The notes under the pieces were generated by a model, which saw only the letters and a program-made list of their open reading frames with translations, was not told where the DNA came from and did not search any database. A stretch of DNA of 60,000 nt. Source: Bolinopsis microptera (Eukaryota > Ctenophora > Tentaculata > Lobata > Bolinopsidae). The position numbers and the translations under genes were made by a program. The DNA lies in NCBI RefSeq assembly GCF_026151205.1, contig NC_087079.1:6794169-6854168 (forward strand), given 5' to 3'. Below, piece after piece: positions 46,485 through 57,260 of this stretch (within the stretch, counting starts at the first letter, position 1; the number at the start of each line of letters is the position of its first letter).

Positions 46485-47154
46485 CTAAAATACGTTCTTT
46501 GCTTGGTCGTGAAGAACCTTTAACTCCTCATCAGTATCCATTATCGTGGTCCGATATACTGTCCAATCAGTCGTTTTTATTGCATTCTCTAACTTTTCCT
46601 TGTCAGAAGTTGCTATGCCTTCTCTTAAAAGCTGTTTACAATAAGCTGATCTCTCAGCTTGATCCTTCTCAAATCTTCTCTGTCGCTCTTCCTCCTCTCT
46701 TACTTTTCTAGCATCCTCTATTGCTTCTGCAATCAACTCCCCTTCTATCCCATTCAGAGCTCTAAGTATTCGTAACCTGGGGCACTGACTCACCAACCTG
46801 ATTGTAGCATCACTTCGGGTCTTGATGGCATTCCTTAGGGCCTCCTCCCCTCCGTCCTGCTGTCTCAGCACTTCCTTTTCTGCCTCCTCTAATGCCTTTT
46901 TCAATTCCTCTGCCCTTCTTTCTTCTTCTTCAAGCTCTTTCCTTTTTGTTGCTACCTTTCTTGCCATCAGGAATTCAAATAACTGGACAGCTTTATCATT
47001 CTTTTCTCTGAGTTCCTTTTGGAAACATTCATGTTCGACAATATAAATTGTCACCTTCAAATCTGCCATATCTTTGGAGGCTATATCATCGTCTAGATAC
47101 CTTTCAATCTCTCTCAGTCGTACAAGAGCAGGGTGTTCAATTTCGTACATCCTG
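46485..47154 (-). CDS. Terminal exon of a coiled-coil protein
   Basis: The open frame runs from 47171 (ATG) to stop TAG at 46485, up to 228 aa. It is highly charged: a long predicted coiled coil (ARKVATKRKELEEEERRAEE and EAIEDARKVREEEERQRRFE) separated by a recurring LxxAI-type helical motif (ALRNAIKTRSDATIRL; KLENAIKTTDWTVYRT), which suggests a degenerate repeat of about 40-70 residues. At 47155 a likely acceptor (GGTCTTCTGTCACCAG) precedes G-ATG-TAC-GAA, so I favour an exon starting at 47154 over the upstream ATG; earlier exons are not found. No enzyme motif. The family is not recognised; similar LxxAI helical repeats occur in several cytoskeletal and regulatory proteins. It is intact and lacks transposon hallmarks, so a host gene is likely. 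Confidence 0.6.
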
Positions 47155-47461
47155 GTGACAGAAGACCTCATAGAAGCATGAATTATGGGTCAAAATGTAC
47201 TATCAACTACCAAATTGGAATTTTATTACGTCTTGAAATTATGACTAGCAAGAAAATTAAGTCTAAACTGCATAATTCGTTGACTGTAACAAACATTTAT
47301 TACTGCTTGTTAAAAAAGAAAAGAAGACTAATAACTAATAAGCCATTAAAATATACATGGTGGCCCAGAAGTAACTGCCCACACGCAACCCTTTCATAAC
47401 TCAAGTAATTCTTGTCAGAATTGCACACAAATTTCAAAGAATAAAGATATATATAGAGATA
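47155..47461. other. Non-coding, nothing recognised
   Basis: Probably intron of the coiled-coil gene. No exon recognised. Confidence 0.35.
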
Positions 47462-47537
47462 TTGTCCCACATTGAAATCGTCGTTTGAATGTGGGACAAT
47501 TTTGAAAAACTTGCCAACAGGCAACGTTATGCCACTG
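47462..47537. mobile_element. hAT MITE fragment
   Basis: Shares ATTGTCCCACATTG, TCGTTTGAATGTGGGACAAT and the right terminus CAACGTTATGCCACTG with the complete MITE at 30702-30989. The left end is not recognisable; it is a truncated or decayed copy. Confidence 0.7.
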
Positions 47538-48090
47538 AAACAAGCGCTACATTTCAGTCATGCAAAATTATACTGACATTATTTTGATATAGTATCGCAA
47601 TGTAAGTTGCATACTGTGTTGCCTGATGACAACTAACAAGACTAAAAAATAAACATGTTAATGACATAATTAATTTGGCTGAATCAACACAAAGAGCCAC
47701 ATTAATGTTGTGGCTGTTTGAGAATAAAAAATCAAATCAAATCAAGAATAATTACATTAACATCATCACAACTTTCGAAAACATTCTTCCTAATTACTAC
47801 ATTAGCAGAGCTGTGAACAAGTCACAATCTTCGTCATTAAAAACAGTTAACAAAGTTAAATATAATCGGTCAAAAGTAGTAATTATTGAATACACAATAC
47901 ACAATAGTAGTAATCCTGCAATAACTTAAGTTAAATACAATTTAACTCTTGGTGACAAGATTGGAGATGTTGGTATACCAAGGAAGGCCCAGCATAATCT
48001 GCTTGTGAAATGCAGCGGAGAGAAGTTCATTTTCAGTGCTTTCAAGGCGACTATAGAAATCTATTGTAACTTTACTTTACTTTACTTTAA
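47538..48090. other. Non-coding; TTTAC microsatellite
   Basis: No exon. A short (TTTAC)n run at 48068-48088 abuts the 5' edge of the Penelope-like element. Confidence 0.5.
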
Positions 48091-49560
48091 ACAATATCAT
48101 CTCAAGAAAAGAGACCAGAATGGTCCGCCAAATTTAAGGAGTGGTTGATAAGAAGTGTTGAACTCAGCTATGAGTCGTCTATAGGCAAATTTAACGGAGA
48201 GTGGTACAGACAAAAACGAGGAGTACCGACAGGAGGCAGTATCTGTGTACAACTTGCAAACATAGCAGTATACCATGTCATGCGTGAGCAAGTCTATTCA
48301 GACACGGAACTAATGGAACCTGTAAAATCGGTCAAGAGATACATAGACGACGGCTGTGAAGTATTCCATGGTACGAAAAGACAGTTTTTAAAATTCATCG
48401 CGACTGTCAATACAAGGCTAGCAGAACTTGGCCTCCACATTGATGAGAACATCATAGAAGATAACAATGTTTATGTGGCGTTCTTAGACATAGAATTTTG
48501 TTTCGACACCGCAGGTGATCTTCAGACAGACCTCCATGTTAAAGAGACTGATGCTCGCTCTTACCTGTACTTCGGTTCCCACCACCCGAACCATACATTC
48601 AGCAGCATAGTCTATAGTGCATGCCTGAGACTCCGGCGAATCATCAATGATAACGACAGACTCCGAAAACAAATTGATGAATTAAAAACCTTTTTCTTCC
48701 AATCCAACTACCCTAAAACTATGGTAGATAACATCAGTGAAAAAGTCAAAGGCTTTGAAAGATGCCTCAATCCACTGGACAACTCAAACAGCAGTGTCCT
48801 GGTCCCAAAGTCTCCAGAACCAGCAGTCCGCGTTATTTCAACATTTAGCAGCGATCAAGAGTTAGTAGAATCGGTAAAAAGATTGGAACCAGAACTCAGT
48901 AGAACCAGGAGCTTCTCAGGACTATCTGGTTCCCATACAAGTGGAAACACCACAGGCTCCCCAATATCATCTAGAGCCGGTACATCACGCCCTATCTTCA
49001 AATTCGTCAGACGTACTGGAACATCATTTAGAAGGAAGTTAGTCAAAGCAAAACAGTTTGCGGATGACTTAACCCAACCTCACACAAGACCATGTGGGGG
49101 CAGACACTGCGGTACCTGTAACATCATATCTCCACATCCATCAATAACAGTCAATGGACAGCGAGCCAAAGCAGTGTCTGGTACATGTGTCAGCTACAAT
49201 GTTGTATACATCTTCAGTTGCCAACTTTGTAACATGTGTTATGTAGGAAGAACGGTGAAGCCCCTAAGGGCACGAGTAAACGAACATCGCGCCCATTACT
49301 ACAAGCTCATTTCGGACAATACGTTTGTCCCTGAAGAAAACGACGACGGATTCAGCTTGGGTAAACACCTTGTAGAAGTTCATAACATGAAACAACGTGA
49401 CAATTTCAACCAGGCTTATAAAGTGTCAATTCTCAGTAATAGTAGCCCAAGAACTCTAGAAGTGGATGAACACCGTTATATTCAGAAACTAAGAACTATA
49501 CGTCCATTGGGGCTCAATGCCGTGGACCCGTTTGGGATTCCATTATTGGATTTATCTTAA
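48091..49560 (+). mobile_element. Penelope-like retroelement, 5'-truncated, RT end plus GIY-YIG nuclease
   Basis: An uninterrupted frame starts right after a stop at 48088 and runs to TAA at 49560. Numbering from ATG 48145: the C-terminal half of the reverse transcriptase, with QKRGVPTGG (23-31) and YIDD (66-69); a Cys linker CGGRHCGTC (about 315-323); and a GIY-YIG endonuclease from about 352 with VVYIFSC...CYVGRT, RARVNEHR and DEHRYIQKLRTIRPLGLN (about 440-457). RT followed by a CxxC linker and GIY-YIG defines EN+ Penelope-like elements. The N-terminal RT fingers are missing, so the copy cannot be autonomous, yet 490 codons without a stop or frameshift imply recent insertion. Confidence 0.93.
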
Positions 49561-50373
49561 AGGTTTAATTCCATTGCATTGGGGCACAAAAGTCATGTTT
49601 TTAAAAATATTCATAGGTATCGTTTTTAGTTGTGTCATTTGATCATTTCCAATGTTACACTTTGTAGGAGCTGATATTAACCGAGTTTCTGATTCAGGAT
49701 GTTACTGAAGATAGTAATGAAAATGTTTTAACACCTCAGTACTGTGTTTTACTACAGCTCAACCTGCTCAGTCTGACTATTTGGGAATTTAAACTCTTAA
49801 TATCATATACACTTAATATCACAACGACCCTATAAAATGAAACCTTCAAAAATTCAGTATATTCACCATGAACTAAAATCAAAAATATTTATATTCACAA
49901 AGAGAATTGTATCATTGATTGCTTCTTTTGAGCTTCTTGCGCTTTTTCTAATTGACAGTCGTCGCGTAATATTAATAATACTGGTTTAAATTTCACGAAA
50001 TATTGCGCGCCGTTAATTTGAACAATTGCAGTGGCGCGCACCCGCCTTCCGAAACAAGCGCGCCTGCAGTGGCGCGAAAGCAGATGGTTAGGTAAAATTT
50101 GATACATGTTACGTATCCCAAATAACAGAGATATATTTTCCACCTTCGGCGGCGCACGCCAAAACAGAAAAGTGGCATGCAACGTATGTCAAGGTGAATT
50201 AAATGAACATTATAGCCTGGGGTCCCCAATGTAGGCAAGCTAAAAGCAATGGTGATAGTATATACATTTTTGTGATTATTTTAAAAATTATTTAAAATTA
50301 TTTAAAATTATTTGTGTATTTTGTTTTGTGTTTGACATTATTAAATATGTATTACTTTTTAAAAAAATTCAAA
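49561..50373. other. Non-coding; 3' flank of the Penelope-like element
   Basis: Contains a CpG-rich patch (50000-50160) with GCAGTGGCGCG repeated twice (50029, 50066). No exon recognised. Confidence 0.4.
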
Positions 50374-50403
50374 ATTTTTGAAACCCCTAGGGGTTTCAAA
50401 AAT
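50374..50403. repeat. Perfect 30-bp palindrome
   Basis: Centre CCCCTAGGGG with arms extending through GAAACCCC/GGGGTTTC into A/T runs. It resembles a transcription-terminator stem but lies in eukaryotic non-coding DNA; see the adjacent larger palindrome. Confidence 0.9.
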
Positions 50404-50433
50404 GTTTATATAAATTTTTATATAAATTTTTAT

Positions 50434-50493
50434 ATAAATAAAATAAAAGACAATTATGAACATATGTTCATAATTGTCTTTTATTTTATTTAT
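50434..50493. repeat. Perfect 60-bp palindrome
   Basis: Centre CATATG at 50463/50464; arms read AAAGACAATTATGAACATA outward to ATAAATAAAAT. No spacer or mismatch. Only 30 bp separate it from the palindrome at 50374-50403, and the spacer is two copies of TTTTTATATAAA-type sequence. Confidence 0.93.
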
Positions 50494-51476
50494 CCAGTTG
50501 TTTGATCGTTTCTATCATTCGAAAGTTCGAAAAGATTTGTTTCAGGACCAACAATGTGTTGAAACCACTGTCCTCTTTTGTGTATACCTATTTTTGCGCT
50601 CGAAGCGTTCATTTAACCAGGTGCTTTTATACCACTGCGGGCGTGCCTTTTTACAAACACTACTCCAAGCGCAAGGGCTTTGAATAGAGCAATGCGAAGC
50701 GCGCAGCGGCCCAAATAAAGATAAAACGTATACAACGTGTAGCAAACAATGTGGGTTTAAATAATTTATTCACTTTATTTGGGTGCCACACTGTGTAGAA
50801 CGGCAACTTTACAATGGAATTTAAACCTCATCTGACAAATACTCTACTTTACTTTATCCTTATACGAACACTATCGTCCCTAATAAAATAGCTCAACACA
50901 TGTATTATTTTTTAAATACACTTTCGTAAAAGCCAAACTTTTTTTTTAAAAAAATTAAATACTTTTCAAATTTTACAGAGTACAGCAATAGATGAATATA
51001 AAATAGAATCGTTCAAAATATCGCCCCCATTTGTAAAATATGATGGCATGGGCACCCAAACACGGTAAACACATAGTGAACTATGTCCGCAGTAACTTGG
51101 ACCCATTACATCGAATTAATCTAAATCCAAAAATTTATGAAAAACTATTTAATAACAAACAAATCCATGGTGAATAACTGTGGATATTTTTTGAATTCTT
51201 TAAGGGTTGATTTTATATAGGGTCATTGCTATATTATGTGTATATTGTTTTAATAATTTTACCATTGCAAAAAAAAAAAAATAACTGTGGATATAGAGTC
51301 AAAATTGGTATTTCAATACGTCAAATTCCAGATACATTAGATACAGGTCTGAAATGGTCATTAATGTGTGAGAAGGTGTGCGGGTGAAGTGTGATATGAT
51401 GTTGAAAGTATAGGAAGGTAGATAAAAAAATTAATAAAAAAAAAATAATAATAATATGGGGAGCAAAGAGACTAGG
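50494..51476. other. Non-coding; LINE 3'-tail-like repeat
   Basis: At 51208-51270 a roughly 60-bp segment (TTTTATATAGGGTCATTGCT ...) recurs inverted beside the LINE fragment at 24.6 kb, so it is probably a 3' UTR remnant of that family. CACTACTCCAAGCGCAAGGG (about 50656) echoes 24370. Confidence 0.5.
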
Positions 51477-51935
51477 CTAGACTGTTGTTTCACTATCCAA
51501 TAAACATTTCCAGAGATGCTTAGTGACCTCAGCTTTGAAAAGACTAGTAGACACAATCTGTCTTACCTGTAAAGGGAGTCCATTCCACAGTATATGGGTT
51601 CTGTAGAAAAATGATTTTGCCAGTGGGCTATTTGAGGTACATGTGGTGTGTGAATTCTGACTTAACTTAGGTAAAATTGATGACACAATAGACAGACTGT
51701 CGAGGTGGCAACGTCTTAGTCGAGAAGTGCCCTGATATAAAGAGAGATAGTGAGGCAGCGATACAGGAATTAAATTGGTAAGAACTTTGTGGAAAAAAAT
51801 AAGATCATTCAAGTCAAACTTTTGAGACAAAGGGAGAATGTCGACAAGCTTGCACTTTTTGACATATTGCTCAGGTGGATAACTGCGGCCCTCTTCAGAC
51901 AGAATCCATTTAATAGCTCTCTTTTGGAAACTTCC
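51477..51935 (-). mobile_element. LINE ORF2 C-terminal remnant
   Basis: Minus-strand frame with LGSFQKRAIKWILSEEGRSY, LSQKFDLNDLIFFHKVLTNL and SFFYRTHILWNGLPLQVRQI, the standard end of CR1/jockey-type ORF2 (QKRAIKWI ... FF-RT---WN-LP). It stays open to TAG at 51477. Confidence 0.75.
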
Positions 51936-51936
51936 T

Positions 51937-52177
51937 AATTTAGTATGAATTCAGTATGAATTGTCCCTCCTTTGATGTAGTGGTGCTTGTTTGGCTCAGA
52001 TTCTTTCTTCTTATAATGCAGGTTTCGAACAAGAAGTCTGTGCTTAACTCGATCCTCCAAAAAGCAGTCTGGACTAATGAAGACTGAGCTGAACTTCTCT
52101 GATTGTCGCAGCTTTCGAGCTTGACTGATTATTTGATAGGCTGTTCTGAAACTGGACAAAGTGTTTTCAGGTAACAC
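51937..52177 (-). mobile_element. LINE ORF1 C-terminal remnant, fused to ORF2 end
   Basis: Encodes ISQARKLRQSEKFSSVFISP, DRVKHRLLVRNLHYKKKESE and HYIKGGTIHTEFI. This matches the C-terminal domain of LINE ORF1-type RNA-binding proteins (ARKLR ... VFI-PD ... R-LV--L ... G-I). It lies directly before the ORF2 tail in the same orientation, so endonuclease and RT have been deleted from between them. Confidence 0.65.
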
Positions 52178-52762
52178 CTGTAAAGTGTAAAATCTCTTAA
52201 AAAGTGTATTTCTAGAGCAAAATGCGCAGTTTTGCTAATTGCTAATACCGTAGAATGTTTTGACTTGATATAACGACGTCCTCGTAATGACACAAGTGAC
52301 TGATCAACCACCTTATTTGATAGTGTTTTTGAAATAAAGTATTTATATTTTTAACTTGGGCCTGGGGTGTAAATATTTTTTAGGGATTTTATTTATTTAA
52401 AAAAATTTCAGATCTATCATGTTCTAACCAATCTTTCCCCTTTAGCAAGATCACCCTGAACTCTACTGTGGTGAGTAGAGTGTTACACTTTGTAACTGTG
52501 CTTAGCTTTTCCTAGTATAGTTTTCAGTTAATCTTTCTAGTAAGATAGGAACTGTTATTGATATTTCTAATTGCATTTATTCTATAATGTATTGCATTAC
52601 AAATTATATACGTTTTCAGATAGATTGATAACAACCATTGTGATTTCATTGCATACATCAGAGCAATAAACATATCATACTATCTGTTACTAAAATGCCC
52701 ATTGTAGCCTATATTATTTAGATTTTCATCATCATCTTAATACCGTAGTCAAGTCTTTCCAA
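52178..52762. other. Non-coding, nothing recognised
   Basis: May include the upstream part of the LINE ORF1 (minus strand). No intact frame. Confidence 0.35.
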
Positions 52763-52922
52763 ATTGTCCCACATTGAAACGATGATTTGGCGCCCCCGCA
52801 CAGCGGAGTTTACCTGGGAACCTCAGGCTATCATGTTCATAAACAATATGAGATTAGGCGGAATGACAGGCTGAGCGCCGCCCAGTAAAGCAAGGTCGGC
52901 GGGGCCCTTTGTTACGCCACTG
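52763..52922. mobile_element. hAT MITE remnant
   Basis: Has ATTGTCCCACATTGAAACG, GACAGGCTGAGCGCCGCCC and the right terminus TTGTTACGCCACTG, related to the MITE at 30702. Left TIR not found. Confidence 0.7.
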
Positions 52923-53478
52923 GTTCCGTCAAAGATGTGTCAAAGAAGAATCCTGAAAATCAAATGGTGTAACGTTGCATGTTGGAGCCTCCTCCACCTC
53001 ATAAAGTGGAAAGATAAAATTGGACAAATTATGTGATTTTAGCGGATACGCCAGTAAAATCTCTAAAAAGATATGTTTCTAGAGCAAAATGTGCAGTTTT
53101 GCTAGTACTTAAGTTACTTTTTTCAAAATTGTCCCACATTCAAACGACAATTCAGCGGGTCCCTTCGTTACGCCACTGCTATCGTGTATCTAACGCTGAT
53201 GTACTCAAGCATACCAACAACGCCCCTGTTGATACTTTTGTGTACAAGCAGCTAGGCTCAGATGGTTTGGTTATGTGTTGAGGATGCCAGAAGAGAAAAT
53301 ATCCAACTATCTTCTGCACTGGATCACAAAGAATGGCAAAAAGTCTAGAGGCAGACCTCGCAAGAACTGGTTATCATGTACTGCCCTAGAGAATGAGGCT
53401 AATATCACAATGGAAGCAGAGCAACAAGCAACAGACAGGGTACTGGGGTACATTGGTGCAGGCCACTTCAACGATTAA
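52923..53478 (+). mobile_element. Decayed LINE ORF2 end, interrupted by a MITE
   Basis: LINE pieces at 52923-52970 (RQRCVK then, one frame away, RRILKIKW) and 53179-53478 (RVSNADVLKHTNNAPVDTF, a frameshift, then LRWFGYVLRMPEEKISNYLL and GKKSRGRPRKNW ... ATDRV). QRCLRRILGI-W, RVSN--VL-RT, LRW-GHV-RMP and GRPRKNW are consecutive landmarks of one LINE ORF2 tail. The two pieces are contiguous in the protein but separated by a hAT-type insertion. At least two frameshifts; pseudogene. Confidence 0.75.
52963..53178. mobile_element. hAT MITE inserted in LINE
   Basis: Starts near GGTGTAACG (degenerate TIR) and ends CTTCGTTACGCCACTG. The interior contains ATTGTCCCACATTCAAACGA as in the other copies. 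It sits between the KIKW and RVSN codons of the LINE. About 216 bp. Confidence 0.7.
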
Positions 53479-56400
53479 AAGGAGACCTTTTCAAGTACAA
53501 GTTAGTAAGTTTCAGGACTTAGATAGATTTATTTGATGGATTAATTAGTTTATTCTATTTTGTCCAATGTTTTAAGCTTTTTCATACCTGGAAAAAGGTT
53601 TGTTTGTGATATATTACATTGGCAAAAAGTAATAAAACAAAAGTTGATTGAACAAAAGTTAAATTTATTACCAATTATTCAATCAATACATATGATAAAC
53701 TCTAATATAGGAAATTCACAGCAAAAAAGATGCTTTAAACTATTTTGTTGTAGCTTATAGATTCTAATAGTTCCTATACTGGGTTGAAAAACAAAAATGG
53801 GAGAAAATCGTTAATTTTAAACATTTGGGGGAATAATTTGGTTGCTCAAAGCAGTCAGATTATCCTTTGCTTAGTATTTAAATCATAATGGTATCAAAAT
53901 CTGCCACAGTATTTATAATTGTTTACTCTAAGTTACTAAATCATTTGTACAGTAGCATTAGAATCTCTATGGACATAAAGCTACATTCATGTTCTTTGAG
54001 CCTATCAATGGTTTAGATTTCACTATTTTCTATCTAGCGAGCTTTTAAGAAACAATTTTGTACCACTGTGTGATTTTCTGTTATATTTCTGAGCATTCTT
54101 TTTGCCACCATTACATCTGAAGTTTTCTGTAAAAAAGAAGAACTATGATCTCCCTTGAGGTGAGTGTATTATATTCATTGTATACTTAAAAAACATTAAA
54201 AAAAAAACATTTTATGAATCTGTAAAGTAGCATGAAGAAGAGTTGAACAGGTATTCTCTTATAATTAACATAATATTATCTTATGACTGCATAAAGTTTG
54301 GGCCAGTGGCCAGCTTATGTGAGTTATTAGTACGTCAATGAATTGCATGTCATTTATTAATCAAATTATGTGTCTTATGAATTGTTTGGATCCATCATTG
54401 ATTTGTGTTATATGTATAATCCTGTGAATTTCTTCATGGCAATAAAGGCATGCTTTTGTTCACAATTTTTGTTGCCACTGACGACTTATTTGTAATTTTC
54501 TGAATAGTTTGTCATGGTGAAAATGGCGACAACGGCAAGAATAGAAAAACATCTTTGTCATTTATCATGAGTTTTATTGATTCTTTGCAAATCAAATAAA
54601 AAGGTTTATCGTGAAATTGGCGATGATTCCTACTCAATATTTGATGTTTTGATGCTCTGTCTAATAAATCTGTTGAGGTAACAATACATAATATGTATAT
54701 AACACGATTTGGGGAATAGAGTAGAACTTCAGAAATCCCTCCTGGCATTCAATATATATTCTGTAAGTCATTTAAACAACAGGGCTGCCAAATACCAATA
54801 TTCTGAATACTGAAGTAAAATAAAAACTAAGATAAGCAGTTGCTTCAGTAGAACCAGTGCTCCATCACATGAACCCTAATATTTATCTTTCTGTCATGTT
54901 TGTATAACACAATTTGAAACATGATACTTACTAAACACAATATTTATCATTACTATACCTTTCTAAGATAAGGAATGCGTCATCAGTGATGTGTATCAGA
55001 GCTCAGTGTTACCATGGTTACCATGCACACTTCCAAACAGGTGGGTATCTCAGCACAGTTATAAATGTTGTCATCGTGATCGTTACTAAATACTGCAATC
55101 TTGTCAGTTCATAGCATTTTATATCACCATTGTTGGGTTCTTTAATTACATGTGCAAGGTATCCTCTCTTCAGTAAATGTTCGGTTACTTAGGAAATGAT
55201 CCAGCATCTCTAGCATCATAATAGTCGTCAGATATTACTCTAAAGCTAACTGTATAATACTGATAATAACATGAGTTGTGGCCGTAGTATTGATTGGAGT
55301 ATATAATATCTGACTGTTATTGTTACAAGTAGCACTGAAACGCTATGCGGCTATGGCTGACCCTTCCTTCTTAAGAAATATATGCTTTATGTTGACCACA
55401 ACCCACCATAGCGTTATATTGTTATAATAACCTTACAACAACACACGCGACCCACTATTGTCCTGCGATAATATGGTTGTCTGGGTGATATAGTTGCCTG
55501 GGTGATATGGTTGTCCGGGTGAACACGTGATCGCACTCCCTGCTTTGTCACTTTTAAACATTTTTTCATGAATGTTTTTCTCCCTAAATGTTTTGTTCGA
55601 GTTCTTTGTCCCCGCTACTTACTGGTTAACTGTAAGAAATTCTCGAAGCACAATGGACCCAGCCCAGGGAACCAGTTAACAGCTATTTCACAAACTTTTG
55701 TCAGCTGAAAAGAGCTAGACGATAGCCACTGTACACAGGTGCTTAACGTTTGGCAGCTGCCTTGAGGCTAATACCTGGGAGGCATTGTACCCCGCCTCCG
55801 AAGTAATTAGCAAGCTATTGTGTTTATTGCTGGTGATAAAAACTGGCCTGTTAGTGGCGGGGTGTTTTATTTCACTTACTGGACCCATTTTATTTGAACG
55901 TACCTCCGTCAAATGGCATATTCTTATTTTGTGTATTGTATCTGTGAAATGGCCCATATAATTCGTATTTTGTGTATTTTATCTGTGAAATAGCATATAA
56001 TATATTTGGATTGTTTATGTTACTTGTTACCCTCGGCAGTTTAAATTGAGAATTTCTATAGGAGAGACCTGAGCGGTTTGATCAACGTTTTGATAAATCA
56101 TACTGTGACGTTCGGAAATATATTTGCATGACTATTGACTTCAGTAATTTGAATAATTGATGAACAAAAACCATCATCGAATTTTTAATTTATTTATTAT
56201 CGTATCAAGAAAGCTAGATTTTATTCCCACCTTTTGGCTTTTTTTCACAGCAATCTGTGCAATCACATATTTTGCTTCTATTTTCTATTTCAATATAGGT
56301 ATTGATATCTTTCGTTAGTCCGTGTTTCTTGGGTATGCCTTTAATTTTGAAGCGTGTAAATACTAGAATTTATTTATTATTTAATTATGCATTGCCACCC

Positions 56401-56682
56401 TCCGCCAAGGGATTTAAACAAACCAATTTGTCGTACGTGTTCTCCCTGTTATAAGTTTACTGAAACCATAAAGTTGTGAGTGAAGGGTAATTTGTGTCGT
56501 TTTGACTTTTATATCCCTTTGCAGTATTGTTAATTTTGCTTATCTTACCTGCAGTTTATACTGTAAGAATTTATCAGCATGACACAAGCATTTCTTTAAA
56601 TTCTTTAATATTGTTATTCGTTTCTAAAACCTCTACTTGTAAAGATGTTCTCAAAAATTAAACCACTCCGTTATCTCTCTAG
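53479..56682. other. Intergenic, no gene recognised
   Basis: About 3.2 kb of AT-rich DNA. It should hold the promoter and 5' UTR exon of the G6PD-like gene. A GGGTGATA(T)-type direct repeat lies at 55482-55520. No coding exon seen. Confidence 0.4.
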
Positions 56683-56688
56683 ATTAAC

Positions 56689-56781
56689 ATGGAGGCACTA
56701 GAAGCTATACAGAATGGAGCGGCTTCCAAACCCATATTCTCTAAAGACTCCTGCGTGGTCTTCACCGTCCTTGGAGCGTCG
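56689..56781 (+). CDS. G6PD: First coding exon of probable glucose-6-phosphate dehydrogenase
   Basis: ATG at 56689 after a strong acceptor (CGTTATCTCTCTAG at 56682), so a 5' UTR intron is likely. Thirty-one codons end SKDSCVVFTVLGAS/GTAAGT. G6PD catalyses the first, NADP-dependent step of the oxidative pentose phosphate pathway in the cytosol. Its dinucleotide fold opens with a beta strand and G(A)SGDLAKKK; here the exon ends exactly at VLGAS, where GDLAKK would follow in the next exon. That next exon was not found before the right edge. The call rests on about ten residues and the exon position, so it is moderate. An H6PD-type gene or another Rossmann-fold protein is possible. Confidence 0.55.
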
Positions 56782-57260
56782 GTAAGTCAATGTTGGTATT
56801 AATTAGTCTGTTTTAGTAAGTCAATGTTAGTATTAATTAGTCTGTTTTAGTAAGTCAATGTTGGTATTAATTAGTCTGTTTTAGTAAGTCAATGTTGGTA
56901 TTAATTAGTCTGTTTTAGTAAGTCAATGTTGGTATTAATTAGTCTGTTTTAGTAAGTCAATGTTGGTATTAATTAGTCTGTTTTAGTAAATCAATGTTGG
57001 TATTAATTAGTCTGTTTTAGTAAGTCAATGTTGGTATTAATTAGTCTGTTTTAGTAAGTCAATGTTGGTATTAATTAGTATGTTTTAGTAAGTCAATGTT
57101 GGTATTAATTAGTCTGTTTTAGTAAGTCAATGTTGGTATTAATTAGTCTGTTTTAGTAAGTCAATGTTGGTATTAATTAGTCTGTTTTAGTAAGTCAATG
57201 TTAGTATTAATTAGTCTGTCTTGGTAAGTTAAAGTTAGTATTGATTAGGTTTGGTAAGTG
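56782..57260. repeat. 34-bp minisatellite made of the exon's splice donor
   Basis: Starts at the first base of the intron. Thirteen 34-bp units (56782, 56816, ... 57190), each beginning GTAAGTCAATGTT, then two degraded ones (57224, 57256). The unit end CTGTTTTAG before each GTAAGT also resembles an acceptor. Copies differ by one or two bases only. Confidence 0.95.

Noticed and set aside
50374-50403. Bacterial rho-independent terminator
   Set aside because: Looks like a stem followed by T/A, but the context is eukaryotic non-coding DNA with no bacterial gene nearby.
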